64,000 nucleotides of DNA, taken from the NCBI RefSeq assembly GCF_965233615.1, contig NZ_OZ247495.1; one strand, 5' to 3'. Both the position numbers and the translations under genes were made by a program. The notes below the pieces were generated by a model that saw nothing but the letters and a program-made list of their open reading frames with translations, ran no database searches and was not told where the DNA came from. The stretch's first letter is position 1; each line of letters opens with the position of its first letter. The stretch comes from Pelagibius sp028280305. Its GTDB lineage: Bacteria > Pseudomonadota > Alphaproteobacteria > Kiloniellales > Kiloniellaceae. Below are positions 1-8,886 of the stretch, one piece after another.

Positions 1-241
1 GGTCTTTGCGCTCTTGGCGGCAAAAGCCCTGTTTCGGTTATGCCCTAACTTAGTGGTGAGTACAACAAATCATGTTGGAATTACCAAATTTTGCGTGGTA
101 CTTTCATCAAATGAGCCTTGGCTTGCGAACCTGACGGCTAAGCAATCGCCGGAAAGGTTATGCTGGTTTGGTTGGCCCTCTCCACAGCGGGGGCCACCTT
201 GGGGACAGCCGGGGACGCAACAATAAACGGGGAGCGTGATC
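1..241. other. Leader region before the polyamine-type ABC operon
   Basis: About 240 bases at the window edge with no gene I can support. The short frames here have no recognisable protein character. Bases 60-120 are more AT-rich than the flanking coding DNA, which fits a promoter region for the plus-strand operon that begins at 242, but I cannot name a promoter with confidence. A purine-rich ribosome binding site (GGGGAG, 229-234) lies just before the ATG at 242. Confidence 0.4.
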
Positions 242-1384
242 ATGCAGTTCGACCGTCGCAGTTTGTTGAGGTACACCGCCGCCGCCGGCGCGCTCGGGCT
301 CGCCGGGCCCATGGCGGGCACGGCCTTCGCCGCCCGCGAGAAGGAACTGAATATCCTCTGCTGGGAGGGTTACAATTCCGACGAGGTGCTCGACCCCTTC
401 AGGCGCAGCACCGGCGCCTCCGTCAAGGCCGAGAGCGGCACCTCCGATCCCGACATGATCAACAAGCTGCGCGCCGGCGAGGTGAATGTCTGGGACGTGA
501 TCAATCTGAACCAGCCCTGGGCGCGCGATCAGATGTGGCCTGAAGGCTTGATCAAGCCGCTGCCGCAGGAGCGCTTCGATCCTTATTTCGCCAATATGAT
601 GGAGCCTTACGGCAAGGAGTACCCCTGGTGCTACTCCCCCGACGGCAAAGAGCTGCTCGGGATGGTGCAGCGCTTCGGCCCCTTCAACTTCGTCGTCAAC
701 ACCGACAAGGTGAGCCGCGCCACGGCGGAGGACGAAGGCTTCAACCTCTTCAACGAAGCCTCCAACGCCGGACGCTACGGCATCCTCACCTACGACAACT
801 GGAACATCTATCACATGTGCATCGGCGCCGGGCTCGACCCCTTCGTCGAGCACAGCGAAGCCGAGATTGCGGCTTTCGAGAAGGTGGCCCGAGCCTGGTT
901 CAAGGGCGCCAAGCTGCTGACCGATGACCTGGTGGCGATGAACCTGGCGCTGATCAACGGCGAGATCGATTTCTATCTGACCGGCGGTACCTACACCGCC
1001 AGCCCGGCCCGCCTCGACGGCGCCACCAACATCCGCGGTATTACCCCGAAGAAGGGCCCGCTGGCCGGCGGCAAGGGCGGCATCACCTGGGTGGAGATCA
1101 CCTCGGTGGTCAACAATCCCAACGGCTCGCCCCTGGCCCTCGACTTCCTTGAGTATGTCCAGGACCCGGACGTCTGTCATGCCGTCGCCTTTGCCGAGGG
1201 CACCTACAACCCGGTCACCCAGATGGCGAACCCCAAGGTCTTCGAGAAGTTCGATTCCGACGAGCTGGACGCCATCCAGTGGGACAGCCTGGAAGAGGAG
1301 CTGTCGAACACCGTCGACTACCAGATCAATCCGGACTACGAGGTCATGGATAAGATCTATAACGCGGCCAAGCGCGAGGCTTAG
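242..1384 (+). CDS. Spermidine/putrescine-type ABC transporter substrate-binding protein (PotD-like)
   Basis: Periplasmic binding protein for an ABC importer of the polyamine/opine/2-aminoethylphosphonate class. The N-terminus carries a twin-arginine-like signal (DRRSLLRY followed by an Ala/Gly-rich segment to about residue 30), so export by Tat is likely. The mature part has the PotD-like opening LNILCWEGYN and the two-lobe length (about 380 aa) of the family. The ATG at 242 is preferred over the in-frame GTG at 236 because the GGGGAG ribosome binding site ends 7 bases before 242 and only 1 base before 236. It is the first gene of an operon with an ATPase, two permeases, an oxygenase and an amidohydrolase. 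The ligand is not fixed by sequence; an amine or amino-acid-derived cation is inferred from the neighbours. Confidence 0.88.
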   Translation: MQFDRRSLLRYTAAAGALGLAGPMAGTAFAAREKELNILCWEGYNSDEVLDPFRRSTGASVKAESGTSDPDMINKLRAGEVNVWDVINLNQPWARDQMWPEGLIKPLPQERFDPYFANMMEPYGKEYPWCYSPDGKELLGMVQRFGPFNFVVNTDKVSRATAEDEGFNLFNEASNAGRYGILTYDNWNIYHMCIGAGLDPFVEHSEAEIAAFEKVARAWFKGAKLLTDDLVAMNLALINGEIDFYLTGGTYTASPARLDGATNIRGITPKKGPLAGGKGGITWVEITSVVNNPNGSPLALDFLEYVQDPDVCHAVAFAEGTYNPVTQMANPKVFEKFDSDELDAIQWDSLEEELSNTVDYQINPDYEVMDKIYNAAKREA

Positions 1385-1402
1385 ACAGCTTTGGCAGCGG
1401 GC

Positions 1403-1435
1403 GGCCCCGATATCCTCGAGAGGATCGTCGGGGCC
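1403..1435 (+). terminator. Intercistronic hairpin after the binding-protein gene
   Basis: Bases 1403-1410 (GGCCCCGA) pair with 1428-1435, and 1412-1416 pair with 1421-1425 around a CGAG loop, leaving a small internal loop. There is no T-run, so it is more likely an RNA-stabilising or partly terminating hairpin that raises binding-protein mRNA relative to downstream genes than a full terminator. Confidence 0.6.
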
Positions 1436-1487
1436 TGCCCCGGCGCCGCAAGTCCCAGGATCTGCGGGCCGAAAATAGGGAGTTACT

Positions 1488-2546
1488 GTGGCCGATCCAA
1501 TTCTGCGGTTATCACAACTGTCCAAACGCTTTGGACAGTTCGAAGCGGTGAAGGGGATCGATCTCGCCATCCAGGAGGGCGAGTTCTTCACCATTGTCGG
1601 CCCTTCGGGCTCCGGCAAGACCACGCTCATCCGCATGCTGGCCGGCCTGGAAGAACCCAGCGACGGGGAAATCCTGCTGCGCGGCGAGCGCATCAACGAA
1701 ACCCCGGCGAACCGCCGGCCGACCTGTATGGTTTTCCAGTCCCTCGCCCTCTTCCCCCATCGCAGCGTTGGCCAGAACATTGAATTTCCGCTGAAGATGC
1801 GCGGCGTGCCGCCGGTGGAGCGCATGAACCGGGCGCTCGACCTGCTGCGCCTTTTGCGCCTGCCGGAGGACTATTACAAGAAGCAGGTGAGCCAGTGCTC
1901 CGGCGGCGAGCGCCAGCGCATCGCCCTCGCCCGCGCCCTCGCCTTCGACCCGGAAATTCTGTTCTTCGACGAACCGCTTTCGGCCATCGACTACCGCCTG
2001 CGCAAGACCCTGGAGAAAGAATTGAAGGACCTGCACCGGGAAACCGGCAAGACCTTCGTCTACATCACCCACAGCCTGGAAGAGGCCATGGTGATGTCGG
2101 ACCGCATCGGCATCATGCGCCTCGGCGAACTGGTCCAGGTCGGCGCGCCGGATGAAATCTACTCGCGTCCTGCCAATCGCTTCGTCTCAGAGTTCATGGG
2201 CGAGGTCAATGTGCTGGAGGTAAAGCCCAACGGCGCCGGCCTGCACTGCCCGGTCCTGGGATCCACGTTGCAGGGTCCGGACGGCAAGGCGGACTTCGAA
2301 AGCGGCTACCTGGTGATTCGCCCGGAGTACCTGCGTTTCATCGCACCGGGCGAGACGGCGGAGAACACAGTAACCGGCGTCCTCTACAATGAATACGCGC
2401 TGGGCAGCCGTATCCAGTATCAGGTCCGCGTCGGCGAGCAGGTCTTCCTGGTCGAAAAACTGCGCGAGCAGCGCTACGGCGGCAAGCTGGACGATGAAGT
2501 CACCATCGGTTGGGAGGCACGCGACAGCGTGCTGGCAACCGAATGA
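1488..2546 (+). CDS. ABC transporter ATP-binding protein (PotA-like)
   Basis: Cytoplasmic ATPase of the polyamine-type importer, 352 aa. Visible motifs are Walker A GPSGSGKT, a Q-loop in MVFQSLALFPH, a slightly unusual signature CSGGERQR, Walker B LFFDEPLSAID and the switch His in ITHSLEE. The C-terminal 100 residues match the TOBE-like regulatory extension of PotA/FbpC-type ATPases. The start is GTG at 1488, preceded by a TAGGGAG ribosome binding site; a hairpin separates it from the binding-protein gene. The last codons overlap the ATG of the next gene (ATGA), indicating translational coupling with the permease. Confidence 0.92.
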   Translation: MADPILRLSQLSKRFGQFEAVKGIDLAIQEGEFFTIVGPSGSGKTTLIRMLAGLEEPSDGEILLRGERINETPANRRPTCMVFQSLALFPHRSVGQNIEFPLKMRGVPPVERMNRALDLLRLLRLPEDYYKKQVSQCSGGERQRIALARALAFDPEILFFDEPLSAIDYRLRKTLEKELKDLHRETGKTFVYITHSLEEAMVMSDRIGIMRLGELVQVGAPDEIYSRPANRFVSEFMGEVNVLEVKPNGAGLHCPVLGSTLQGPDGKADFESGYLVIRPEYLRFIAPGETAENTVTGVLYNEYALGSRIQYQVRVGEQVFLVEKLREQRYGGKLDDEVTIGWEARDSVLATE

Positions 2547-3460
2547 CAGCAACGACGGAGATCAGAGCCACAGAGACCGACAAGCCACGGCACCGCCGGG
2601 AGCGCCGCCTCCGCGTCAGCCCCGGCCTGCTGACCGCCCTGCCCGTTCTGATCTTCCTGGCCCTGGCTTTTGCGGCGCCGCTGCTGGCGGTCTTCGGCTA
2701 CTCCTTCATGCCCGAGGGCACCTTCGACTTTACCTTCCCGCCGACCCTGGAGAACTACCTCGCGGTTTTCTCCGGCAGCTATTACATCTCCTTCGCCAAG
2801 TCTCTGGGACTGGCGCTGGTGACCGTCGTCCTGCTGATGGTGATCTGCTGGCCCATCGCTTACGGCATGGCCAAGCTCTTCGGACGCTGGGCCAACCTCA
2901 TGACCCTGGCGATCATTATTCCGCTCTTCGTCTCGGAGAACATCCGTCTCTTCGGCTGGGTCCTGTTCCTCATCAAGGGCGGCGTCTTCCTGGGCGGCCT
3001 GAAGGCCTGGCTGGGCTTCGACGGCGAGAGCATTCTCTACGACGTGCCGGCCATCGTGCTGGGGCTGGTCTACGTCTACCTGCCATTCACGCTGTTTCCC
3101 ATGGTGCTGGGCATCTCCATGGTCTCCCGCGAAGTGACTGAAGCGGCGTTCGACATGGGCGCCTCGCGCTGGCAGGTCTTCCGCGAGGTCGAACTGCCGC
3201 TGGCGACACCGGGCATCCTGATCGGCGGCCTGCTGACCTTCATTCTTTCCCTGGGCTCGCTGGCGGAATCGAAGATCCTGGGCGGACAGGCGGTGATCAT
3301 GATCGCCGACGAAATCGAAACCGCCTTTACCTTCGGCCAGAACTGGCCCCTGGGCTCCGCCCTCTCGGTCATCCTGATCCTGTTCTCCGGCACCCTTGTT
3401 CTCACTCTGCTGAGCTGGGTCGACCTGGACCGCATTCTGGGGCGTGGCGGCAATGACTGA
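2543..3460 (+). CDS. ABC transporter permease (PotB-like)
   Basis: Inner-membrane permease, 305 aa, of the same importer. After a basic N-terminal tail (about 25 residues rich in Arg/His) there are about six hydrophobic segments, and the EAA loop is visible as EAAFDMGASRWQVFREVELPLATPG. I chose the ATG at 2543, which overlaps the ATPase stop (ATGA), over the in-frame GTG at 2510 inside that gene. The second permease follows with an 8-base overlap, so the two form the usual heterodimer. Confidence 0.9.
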   Translation: MTATTEIRATETDKPRHRRERRLRVSPGLLTALPVLIFLALAFAAPLLAVFGYSFMPEGTFDFTFPPTLENYLAVFSGSYYISFAKSLGLALVTVVLLMVICWPIAYGMAKLFGRWANLMTLAIIIPLFVSENIRLFGWVLFLIKGGVFLGGLKAWLGFDGESILYDVPAIVLGLVYVYLPFTLFPMVLGISMVSREVTEAAFDMGASRWQVFREVELPLATPGILIGGLLTFILSLGSLAESKILGGQAVIMIADEIETAFTFGQNWPLGSALSVILILFSGTLVLTLLSWVDLDRILGRGGND

Positions 3461-4259
3461 GGGGCGCAAGAAACGCATCACCCACAACCTGATCGCCGTC
3501 TGGTCGGGTTCGCTGATCCTGTTTCTTTACCTGCCGATCCTCACCGTGATGCTGGCATCCTTCTCGAAGCAGCGTTACTTCCGCTTCCCGGTCCCCGCCT
3601 TCGACGGCAAGTGGTACGAGCGCGCCTTTTCATCCCTGACGGTGCGCGATCTGGTTTCGACCTCGCTGTCCATCGCCGTCATCGTCGCGCTGGCTTCTGT
3701 TGTCCTGGGGTTCTTCGGAGCCCTAGCCTTTGCCCGCTTCGATTGGCGCGGCCGACGACTCTATCAGCGTCTGGTCCTGCTGCCGATCTTCTTCCCCCAG
3801 GCCGTGCTCGGCCTGGCCCTGCTCATCTGGTTTTCTTCCGTCGGGATCATTCCCGATTGGCGGACGGCGGTGATCGCGCACATGGTATGGATTGTGCCGA
3901 TCGTGACTCTTGTCATCTCTATCCAGGCATACTCGTTTGACCCCGCTTTGGAGGAGGCCGCCTTTGATCTCGGCGCAAGCCGCTGGCAAACCCTGAAAGA
4001 GGTTACCTTGCCGGTGCTCTGGCCCGGTGTCGTCTCCGGCGCGCTTTTCGCCTTCCTGCTTTCCTGGGGGAACTTTCCCCTTTCCCTCTTCACAACCGGC
4101 GCCGACCAGACCGTGCCCGAATGGCTCTATGCCAAGATGGTGTCGGGCTATACGCCGCTGGTGCCGACGCTGGGGGCACTGACCACCACCAGCGCGGCCC
4201 TGGTCCTGATTCTCGGCTACGGCGGCTGGGTTCTAATGCGGCGCAGACAGGCGAGGTAA
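3453..4259 (+). CDS. ABC transporter permease (PotC-like)
   Basis: Second membrane subunit, 268 aa, with about six transmembrane segments and the EAA loop EEAAFDLGASRWQTLKEVTLP near residues 160-180. The start is the ATG at 3453 within ATGACTGA, so translation is coupled to the upstream permease. With the preceding three genes it completes a PotDABC-type importer. The next gene, an oxygenase, begins 3 bases after the stop, which puts the transporter and the enzyme on one transcript and suggests that the imported compound is the oxygenase substrate. Confidence 0.9.
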   Translation: MTEGRKKRITHNLIAVWSGSLILFLYLPILTVMLASFSKQRYFRFPVPAFDGKWYERAFSSLTVRDLVSTSLSIAVIVALASVVLGFFGALAFARFDWRGRRLYQRLVLLPIFFPQAVLGLALLIWFSSVGIIPDWRTAVIAHMVWIVPIVTLVISIQAYSFDPALEEAAFDLGASRWQTLKEVTLPVLWPGVVSGALFAFLLSWGNFPLSLFTTGADQTVPEWLYAKMVSGYTPLVPTLGALTTTSAALVLILGYGGWVLMRRRQAR

Positions 4260-4262
4260 ACC

Positions 4263-5294
4263 ATGACCGACAACCCCAAACTCGACAGCAGCCTGCGCGG
4301 CGCGCGGGTCGCGCTGGAAGAGATCCCGGTCATCGACTTCGGCCCTTTCCTCACCGGCGATCTCGCAGCCCGCCAGGCCGTGGCGCGGGAGATCGGATCG
4401 GCCTGCCGCAACATCGGCTTTTTCTACCTCGCCAACCACGGCATCTCTCCGGCTTTGCGGGAGCGCACCTTTGCCGAGGCCAAGCGTTTCTTCGACCAGC
4501 CGCTGGCTGCGAAGATGGCTGTGGATATCGAGAAATCGCCCTGTCACCGCGGTTACTTCAAGATGGGCGGCGAGAACCTGGACCCGGAGAAACAAACCGA
4601 GGCCGGCGATCTGAAAGAGGGCATCAAGATCGGCCGCGATCTGGCCGCCGACCATGCCCTGGTGCGCACCGGCCTGCCGCTGCACGGCGCCAACCTCTGG
4701 CCCGAAGACCTGCCAGGCTGGCAGGGCGCCATGCAATCCTACTTCGACGCCCTGACCGGTCTGGGCCGTCAGATCATGCACGCCTTTGCCCTCTCGCTCG
4801 ATCTCGACGAATGTCACTTCGACCGTGACCTGACCGACCCCATGGCGACCCTCGGCCCGCTGCACTATCCACCGCAGCAAGGCAGCATTACCGAAAAGCA
4901 GATCGGCGCCGGTGCGCATACCGACTTCGGCTGCCTGACCATTCTGGCGCAGGACATGAACGGCGGCCTGCAGGTCAAGAACGCCGCCGGCACCTGGATC
5001 GACGCGCCGCCCCTGGCCGATGCCTTCGTCATCAACATCGGCGACATGATGGCGCGCTGGACCAACGATCTCTTCGCCTCCACCCAGCACCGGGTGGTGA
5101 ATGTTTCCGGCAAGGAGCGTTACTCCATCCCCTTCTTCTTCGATCCGAACTACATGGCCAGGGTCGAAGCGCTGCCGAGTTGCGTCGGCCCCGGCCGCCC
5201 GGCGAAGTTTAAGCCCACGACCTCCGGCCAGCACCTGCTGGACATGATCAACGCGACCTTCGACTATCACCGGGAGAAAGAAGAAACCGCATGA
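4263..5294 (+). CDS. 2-oxoglutarate/Fe(II)-dependent oxygenase, isopenicillin N synthase family
   Basis: Cytoplasmic non-haem iron oxygenase, 343 aa. It has the DIOX_N-type opening (IPVIDFGPF, residues 21-29) and the C-terminal facial triad H219-x-D221 (GAHTDFG) and H276 (STQHRVVN), with the co-substrate Arg in the R-x-S motif at R286. Family members hydroxylate, desaturate or cleave amines, hormones and amino acids; the name isopenicillin N synthase only marks the fold. It is encoded directly after the PotDABC-type importer and before a gamma-glutamyl hydrolase, so a role in opening or oxidising an imported amine is plausible. A second, distinct family member lies at 61837-62802. Confidence 0.85.
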   Translation: MTDNPKLDSSLRGARVALEEIPVIDFGPFLTGDLAARQAVAREIGSACRNIGFFYLANHGISPALRERTFAEAKRFFDQPLAAKMAVDIEKSPCHRGYFKMGGENLDPEKQTEAGDLKEGIKIGRDLAADHALVRTGLPLHGANLWPEDLPGWQGAMQSYFDALTGLGRQIMHAFALSLDLDECHFDRDLTDPMATLGPLHYPPQQGSITEKQIGAGAHTDFGCLTILAQDMNGGLQVKNAAGTWIDAPPLADAFVINIGDMMARWTNDLFASTQHRVVNVSGKERYSIPFFFDPNYMARVEALPSCVGPGRPAKFKPTTSGQHLLDMINATFDYHREKEETA

Positions 5295-5316
5295 TCATGC
5301 GCCGACCCGCAAGCTC

Positions 5317-6051
5317 ATGAGACGCCCGCTGGTCGGCGTCACCGCCGACTTCCGCACCTATGATTCCGCGCCCTATCATGTCGTCGGCGACAAATACGCC
5401 CGTGCGGTCTGGGAGGTTTCGGGCTGTACGCCGGTTATTATTCCCGCCATGGCGGAAAGCCAGGACGCCAAGGATCTGCTGGAGCGCCTGGACGGCCTGA
5501 TGTTCACCGGCAGCCCCTCCAACGTCCATCCGAGCCGCTACGGCCGGAGCGCCGACAAAAAAGCCGAGCCCTACGATGAAGCGCGGGATGCGATGACCTT
5601 TCCGATCATCGACGCGGCCCTGGAAACGGGCCTGCCCAGCCTCTTCGTCTGCCGAGGCTTTCAAGAGTTGAACGCCGCCCTCGGCGGAACACTGCACCCT
5701 GAGGTGCACAAGATCGCGGGCCGCATGGACCATCGCGCACCCAAGCATGATGACCCGGACGTGCGCTACGGTCCAAGCCACGGCATGACGTTTACCGCCG
5801 GTGGCCGCTTTGCGGAGATCGCCGGCACCACGGAGATCGAGGTAAACTCGATCCACAGTCAGGGCATCGACGTCGCGGCGCCAGGCCTGGAGATCGAGGG
5901 CCACGCCCCCGACGGCACGCCGGAGGCCGTCGTCGTCACCGGCGCCAAAGCCTTCGCCCTCGGCGTCCAATGGCATCCGGAATACAAAGCCCTGGAAAAC
6001 GACTTCTCCACCCGCCTCTTCCAGGCCTTTGGCAAGGCGGTGAAGGGCTAA
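5317..6051 (+). CDS. Class I glutamine amidotransferase-like hydrolase (PuuD-like)
   Basis: 244-residue protein of the gamma-glutamyl-gamma-aminobutyrate hydrolase family. The nucleophile elbow is FVCRG with C112, and the rest of the triad is GVQWHPE with H220 and E222. PuuD removes glutamate from gamma-glutamyl-GABA in putrescine breakdown; here the polyamine-type transporter upstream supports a related amide. However, no gamma-glutamyl-amine synthetase (PuuA-like) is in the window, so the exact substrate is open. The stop overlaps the convergent deacetylase gene by a few bases. Confidence 0.85.
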   Translation: MRRPLVGVTADFRTYDSAPYHVVGDKYARAVWEVSGCTPVIIPAMAESQDAKDLLERLDGLMFTGSPSNVHPSRYGRSADKKAEPYDEARDAMTFPIIDAALETGLPSLFVCRGFQELNAALGGTLHPEVHKIAGRMDHRAPKHDDPDVRYGPSHGMTFTAGGRFAEIAGTTEIEVNSIHSQGIDVAAPGLEIEGHAPDGTPEAVVVTGAKAFALGVQWHPEYKALENDFSTRLFQAFGKAVKG

Positions 6052-6929
6052 ACCGCCAAATCGTTCTCGATTACATGGTCAGCGATGGCGCCGGGGGTCG
6101 TGAGCCAGACCTGTTCCCGCTCTGCGGCGATGTGTTGGAGCGCCCGGCGCAGGTGGCGCAACCGGTAAGGCTGACCGACAAGATAAGGGTGGAGCGCGAT
6201 ACCCATCACCAGCGGCTGCGCTTCGGCCTGCTGCAGCATTTCCTCGAAGTTGTCGACGATCAGATCGGTGAAGTCGGCCGGGCTCATACGGTGCAGCGGG
6301 ATCGCCGGAATGTCGTTCACCTCCTGCGGATAGGGCAGCGCCAGAATACGGCCGCTGCGAGTCTCCAGCCAGATCGGTTGATCGTCACAGCACCAATCCA
6401 GAAGGTAGCGGTAACCGGCTTCCTGCAGCAGGTCGGGGGTGGTTCGGCTTTCGGATATCCAGGGCCCGAGCCAGCCGGCCGGCGCCTTGCCCTCGGCCAC
6501 CGCCAGCGCCGCAGTCACCTCCGCAATCAGGTTACGCTCATCGGCCTCGTCGAAATCGCCCTGCCGTTCTGAATTGCTGCGCCCATGGGCGATGATCTCG
6601 TCGCCCCTCTCGCGAAAGGCCGCTACCACCTGCGGACAGTGATCGTAGATCGCGGCATTGACCAGAACGCCCGCCGGCAAGCCGAGGGTATCGAACATAT
6701 CCAGCATGCGCCACACGCCGACACGGTTGCCGTAGTCGCGCCAGGCAAAATTCAGCACATCCGGCTCCGGTCCCGCCGGCGCCAGCTTCGCGCCGAGACC
6801 CTCTCCGAAAGCGAAGTGTTCCAGATTGAGTCCAATGTAGACCGCCAACCGCGTGCCGTTCGGCCAGTCGTAGACCGCTCTCTCGGTGATCGCGCTGTAG
6901 CCATAGCGCCCATGTGTCGGCAGCTTCAC
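6048..6929 (-). CDS. Polysaccharide deacetylase family protein, PuuE/allantoinase-like branch
   Basis: 293 aa with the NodB-homology (carbohydrate esterase 4-like) fold. The stretch YGNRVGVWRMLDMFD followed by RGDEIIAHGRSNSE resembles the cytoplasmic branch that contains PuuE-type allantoinases rather than peptidoglycan or chitin deacetylases, and there is no signal peptide. Such enzymes hydrolyse cyclic or linear amides with or without a metal. It lies 76 bases downstream of a TRAP importer on the same strand and is probably the last gene of that operon, so it may act on the imported compound. Allantoin is possible but unproven. Confidence 0.75.
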   Translation of the reverse strand: MKLPTHGRYGYSAITERAVYDWPNGTRLAVYIGLNLEHFAFGEGLGAKLAPAGPEPDVLNFAWRDYGNRVGVWRMLDMFDTLGLPAGVLVNAAIYDHCPQVVAAFRERGDEIIAHGRSNSERQGDFDEADERNLIAEVTAALAVAEGKAPAGWLGPWISESRTTPDLLQEAGYRYLLDWCCDDQPIWLETRSGRILALPYPQEVNDIPAIPLHRMSPADFTDLIVDNFEEMLQQAEAQPLVMGIALHPYLVGQPYRLRHLRRALQHIAAEREQVWLTTPGAIADHVIENDLAV

Positions 6930-7005
6930 GGCATCCCCTCATCCTCACTATACAAGCTCCAGGGCTATCGCTCCCGGTCCTAAAAGTCCAGTCAAGGCCG
7001 CACGG

Positions 7006-8331
7006 CTACCATCCGATTGCCTGCGGCAGCCAGGTTGCCAATGGTGGCCAGGCAAAGAGGATCACCAGTGCGACAATCTGAATGCCAATGAAAGGGATCA
7101 CCCCACGATAGATATCGCTTGTGGCCACCCCGGGGGGCGCCGCGCCTTTCAGGAAAAACAGCGCCCAGCCGAAAGGTGGCGTCAGGAAGGAGGTTTGCAG
7201 GTTCAAGGAGATCAGAATTGCCAGCCAGACCGGATCGACCCCCGCCGACATGAAAAACGGCAGAAACAGCGGCAGGGCGATATAGGAGATTTCGACCCAC
7301 TCCAGGAAAAAGCCCAGTATGAACAGCAGGACCATCATGAAGATCACCGCCGTCGTGATGCCGCCGGGCAGGAAGGCGAACATGTCGGCGACCATGCCTT
7401 CGCCCCGCAACCCCCGAAAAGAGAGTGCGAAAACCTGTGCAGCAATCAGAATGAAAAAGATCATCGCCGAGATCCGGGTGGTCATCTGGCTGACCTCGCG
7501 GAGCATGGCGATGGTAAGACGGCCGTAGAGGGCGGCAATCAGGATCGAGATGAAGGCACCGACGGCCGCCGCCTCCGTCGGGGCCGCGAGCCCGCCGATG
7601 ATCGAACCGAGGACCCCGAAGATCAGCAACAGCGGCGGAAACAGCACCCAGACTGCGCGCCGCAGAAGCGCCAGTCCCGGGAGCGCGCGGCGCTCCTCGA
7701 CCGGCAGCGGCGGCGCACTTTCGGGATACAGATGGGCAAACCCCAGGATGTAGAGACAATACAGCGCGGCCAGCAGAAGCCCCGGCAGCATCGCCGCCGC
7801 AAAGAGCGTACCCACCGACTGCGCCGTTATGTCGGCCAGGAGGATGAGCACCAGACTGGGCGGGATGATCTGGCCGAGAGTGCCGGAGGCGCAGATCGTG
7901 CCGCAGGCGAGCCCTTTGTTGTAACCGCGTCGCAGCAGCACCGGCAGGGTCAACAGCGTCAGGGTCACCACCGTCGCCCCGACGATCCCGGTGGAGGCCC
8001 CCAGAAGCACGCCGACGATGACGATCGCCAGCGCCATACCGCCGCGCAAACGCCCGGCCAGCACCCCGACGACATCCAGCATCTGCTCGGCCACCCGCGA
8101 ACGCTCCAGCATCACCCCCATGAAGATGAACAGCGGAATGGCGAGGAACTCGTATTTCGTCACCACGCCGTAAATGCGCGCCGGCAACAGGTTAAAGAGG
8201 GTCTCGCCGAACCCCAGCATGCCGAAGACAAACCCGGCCAGGGCGATGCCGATCCCAACCGGCATCCCAACGGTCAGCAGCACGAAGAAGCCAAGAATCA
8301 TGCCGATGGCCAGCCACTCGTTCGGACTCAT
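7006..8331 (-). CDS. TRAP transporter large permease (DctM family)
   Basis: Inner-membrane transport subunit, 441 aa, with about 12 hydrophobic segments. Family features include the Gly/Pro-rich stretch with IIPPSLVLIL and the C-terminal TPPFGWALFFLKGAAP. It drives sodium- or proton-coupled uptake of organic acids together with the small permease and binding protein upstream. Its start overlaps the end of the small-permease gene by 4 bases (ATGA). Confidence 0.92.
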   Translation of the reverse strand: MSPNEWLAIGMILGFFVLLTVGMPVGIGIALAGFVFGMLGFGETLFNLLPARIYGVVTKYEFLAIPLFIFMGVMLERSRVAEQMLDVVGVLAGRLRGGMALAIVIVGVLLGASTGIVGATVVTLTLLTLPVLLRRGYNKGLACGTICASGTLGQIIPPSLVLILLADITAQSVGTLFAAAMLPGLLLAALYCLYILGFAHLYPESAPPLPVEERRALPGLALLRRAVWVLFPPLLLIFGVLGSIIGGLAAPTEAAAVGAFISILIAALYGRLTIAMLREVSQMTTRISAMIFFILIAAQVFALSFRGLRGEGMVADMFAFLPGGITTAVIFMMVLLFILGFFLEWVEISYIALPLFLPFFMSAGVDPVWLAILISLNLQTSFLTPPFGWALFFLKGAAPPGVATSDIYRGVIPFIGIQIVALVILFAWPPLATWLPQAIGW

Positions 8332-8855
8332 GACGGCGGCCTTTCTTCACCTTCGCCGCCGCGAAACAGCAGAACGCCGTGCCGCAATGCCATCGCCAGG
8401 GCCTGGACAATCAGAACGGCAAAGCCGACGGGGATCAGTGCTTTCAGGGCGTAGCGTGCGGGCAGCCCGCCGGGGTCGGGCGACATTTCGCCAACCCGCC
8501 AGGATTGACCGATGTAATTCTGCGAGAAGCGGATAATCAAGATCGCCACAACGATCAGCACCAGAGCGGAAATCAGATCCACCAAATGCTGCATCCTTGG
8601 GCTCATGCGCTCGTAGAGCATATCCACCCGCACATGGCCGCCATGACGCAGGGTATAGGTGATCCCGAAAAGGGCGATCACCGGCAGCAGGTGCCACTCA
8701 AGCTCCTGCAACCAGACCGTGCCCCAGGAAAAGAGGTAGCGGCTGGCCACGTTGAACGTGACCAGCAGCACCAGAATGAGGGTAACCCAGGCTGCGGCAC
8801 GTCCGACGAAGTCGGTCACCGCTTCCAAAGCACCCGCAACACGCAACAACGACAT
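8328..8855 (-). CDS. TRAP transporter small permease (DctQ family)
   Basis: 175-residue membrane protein with four predicted helices, the normal size and topology of DctQ. It lies between the binding-protein gene (31-base gap) and the large permease (overlap), so the order is P-Q-M. There is nothing unusual apart from a short Glu/Gly-rich C-terminal tail. Confidence 0.88.
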   Translation of the reverse strand: MSLLRVAGALEAVTDFVGRAAAWVTLILVLLVTFNVASRYLFSWGTVWLQELEWHLLPVIALFGITYTLRHGGHVRVDMLYERMSPRMQHLVDLISALVLIVVAILIIRFSQNYIGQSWRVGEMSPDPGGLPARYALKALIPVGFAVLIVQALAMALRHGVLLFRGGEGEERPPS

Positions 8856-8886
8856 AAGAAACAGACTTCTTGTTGCTAACCAGGAA

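Noticed and set aside
4263..5294. Ethylene-forming enzyme or guanidine-producing arginine hydroxylase, because guanidine genes are in the window
   Set aside because: Both 2OG oxygenases have only the general isopenicillin N synthase pattern; I do not see the segments I know from ethylene-forming enzyme, and the first one is 50 kb from the guanidine operon.
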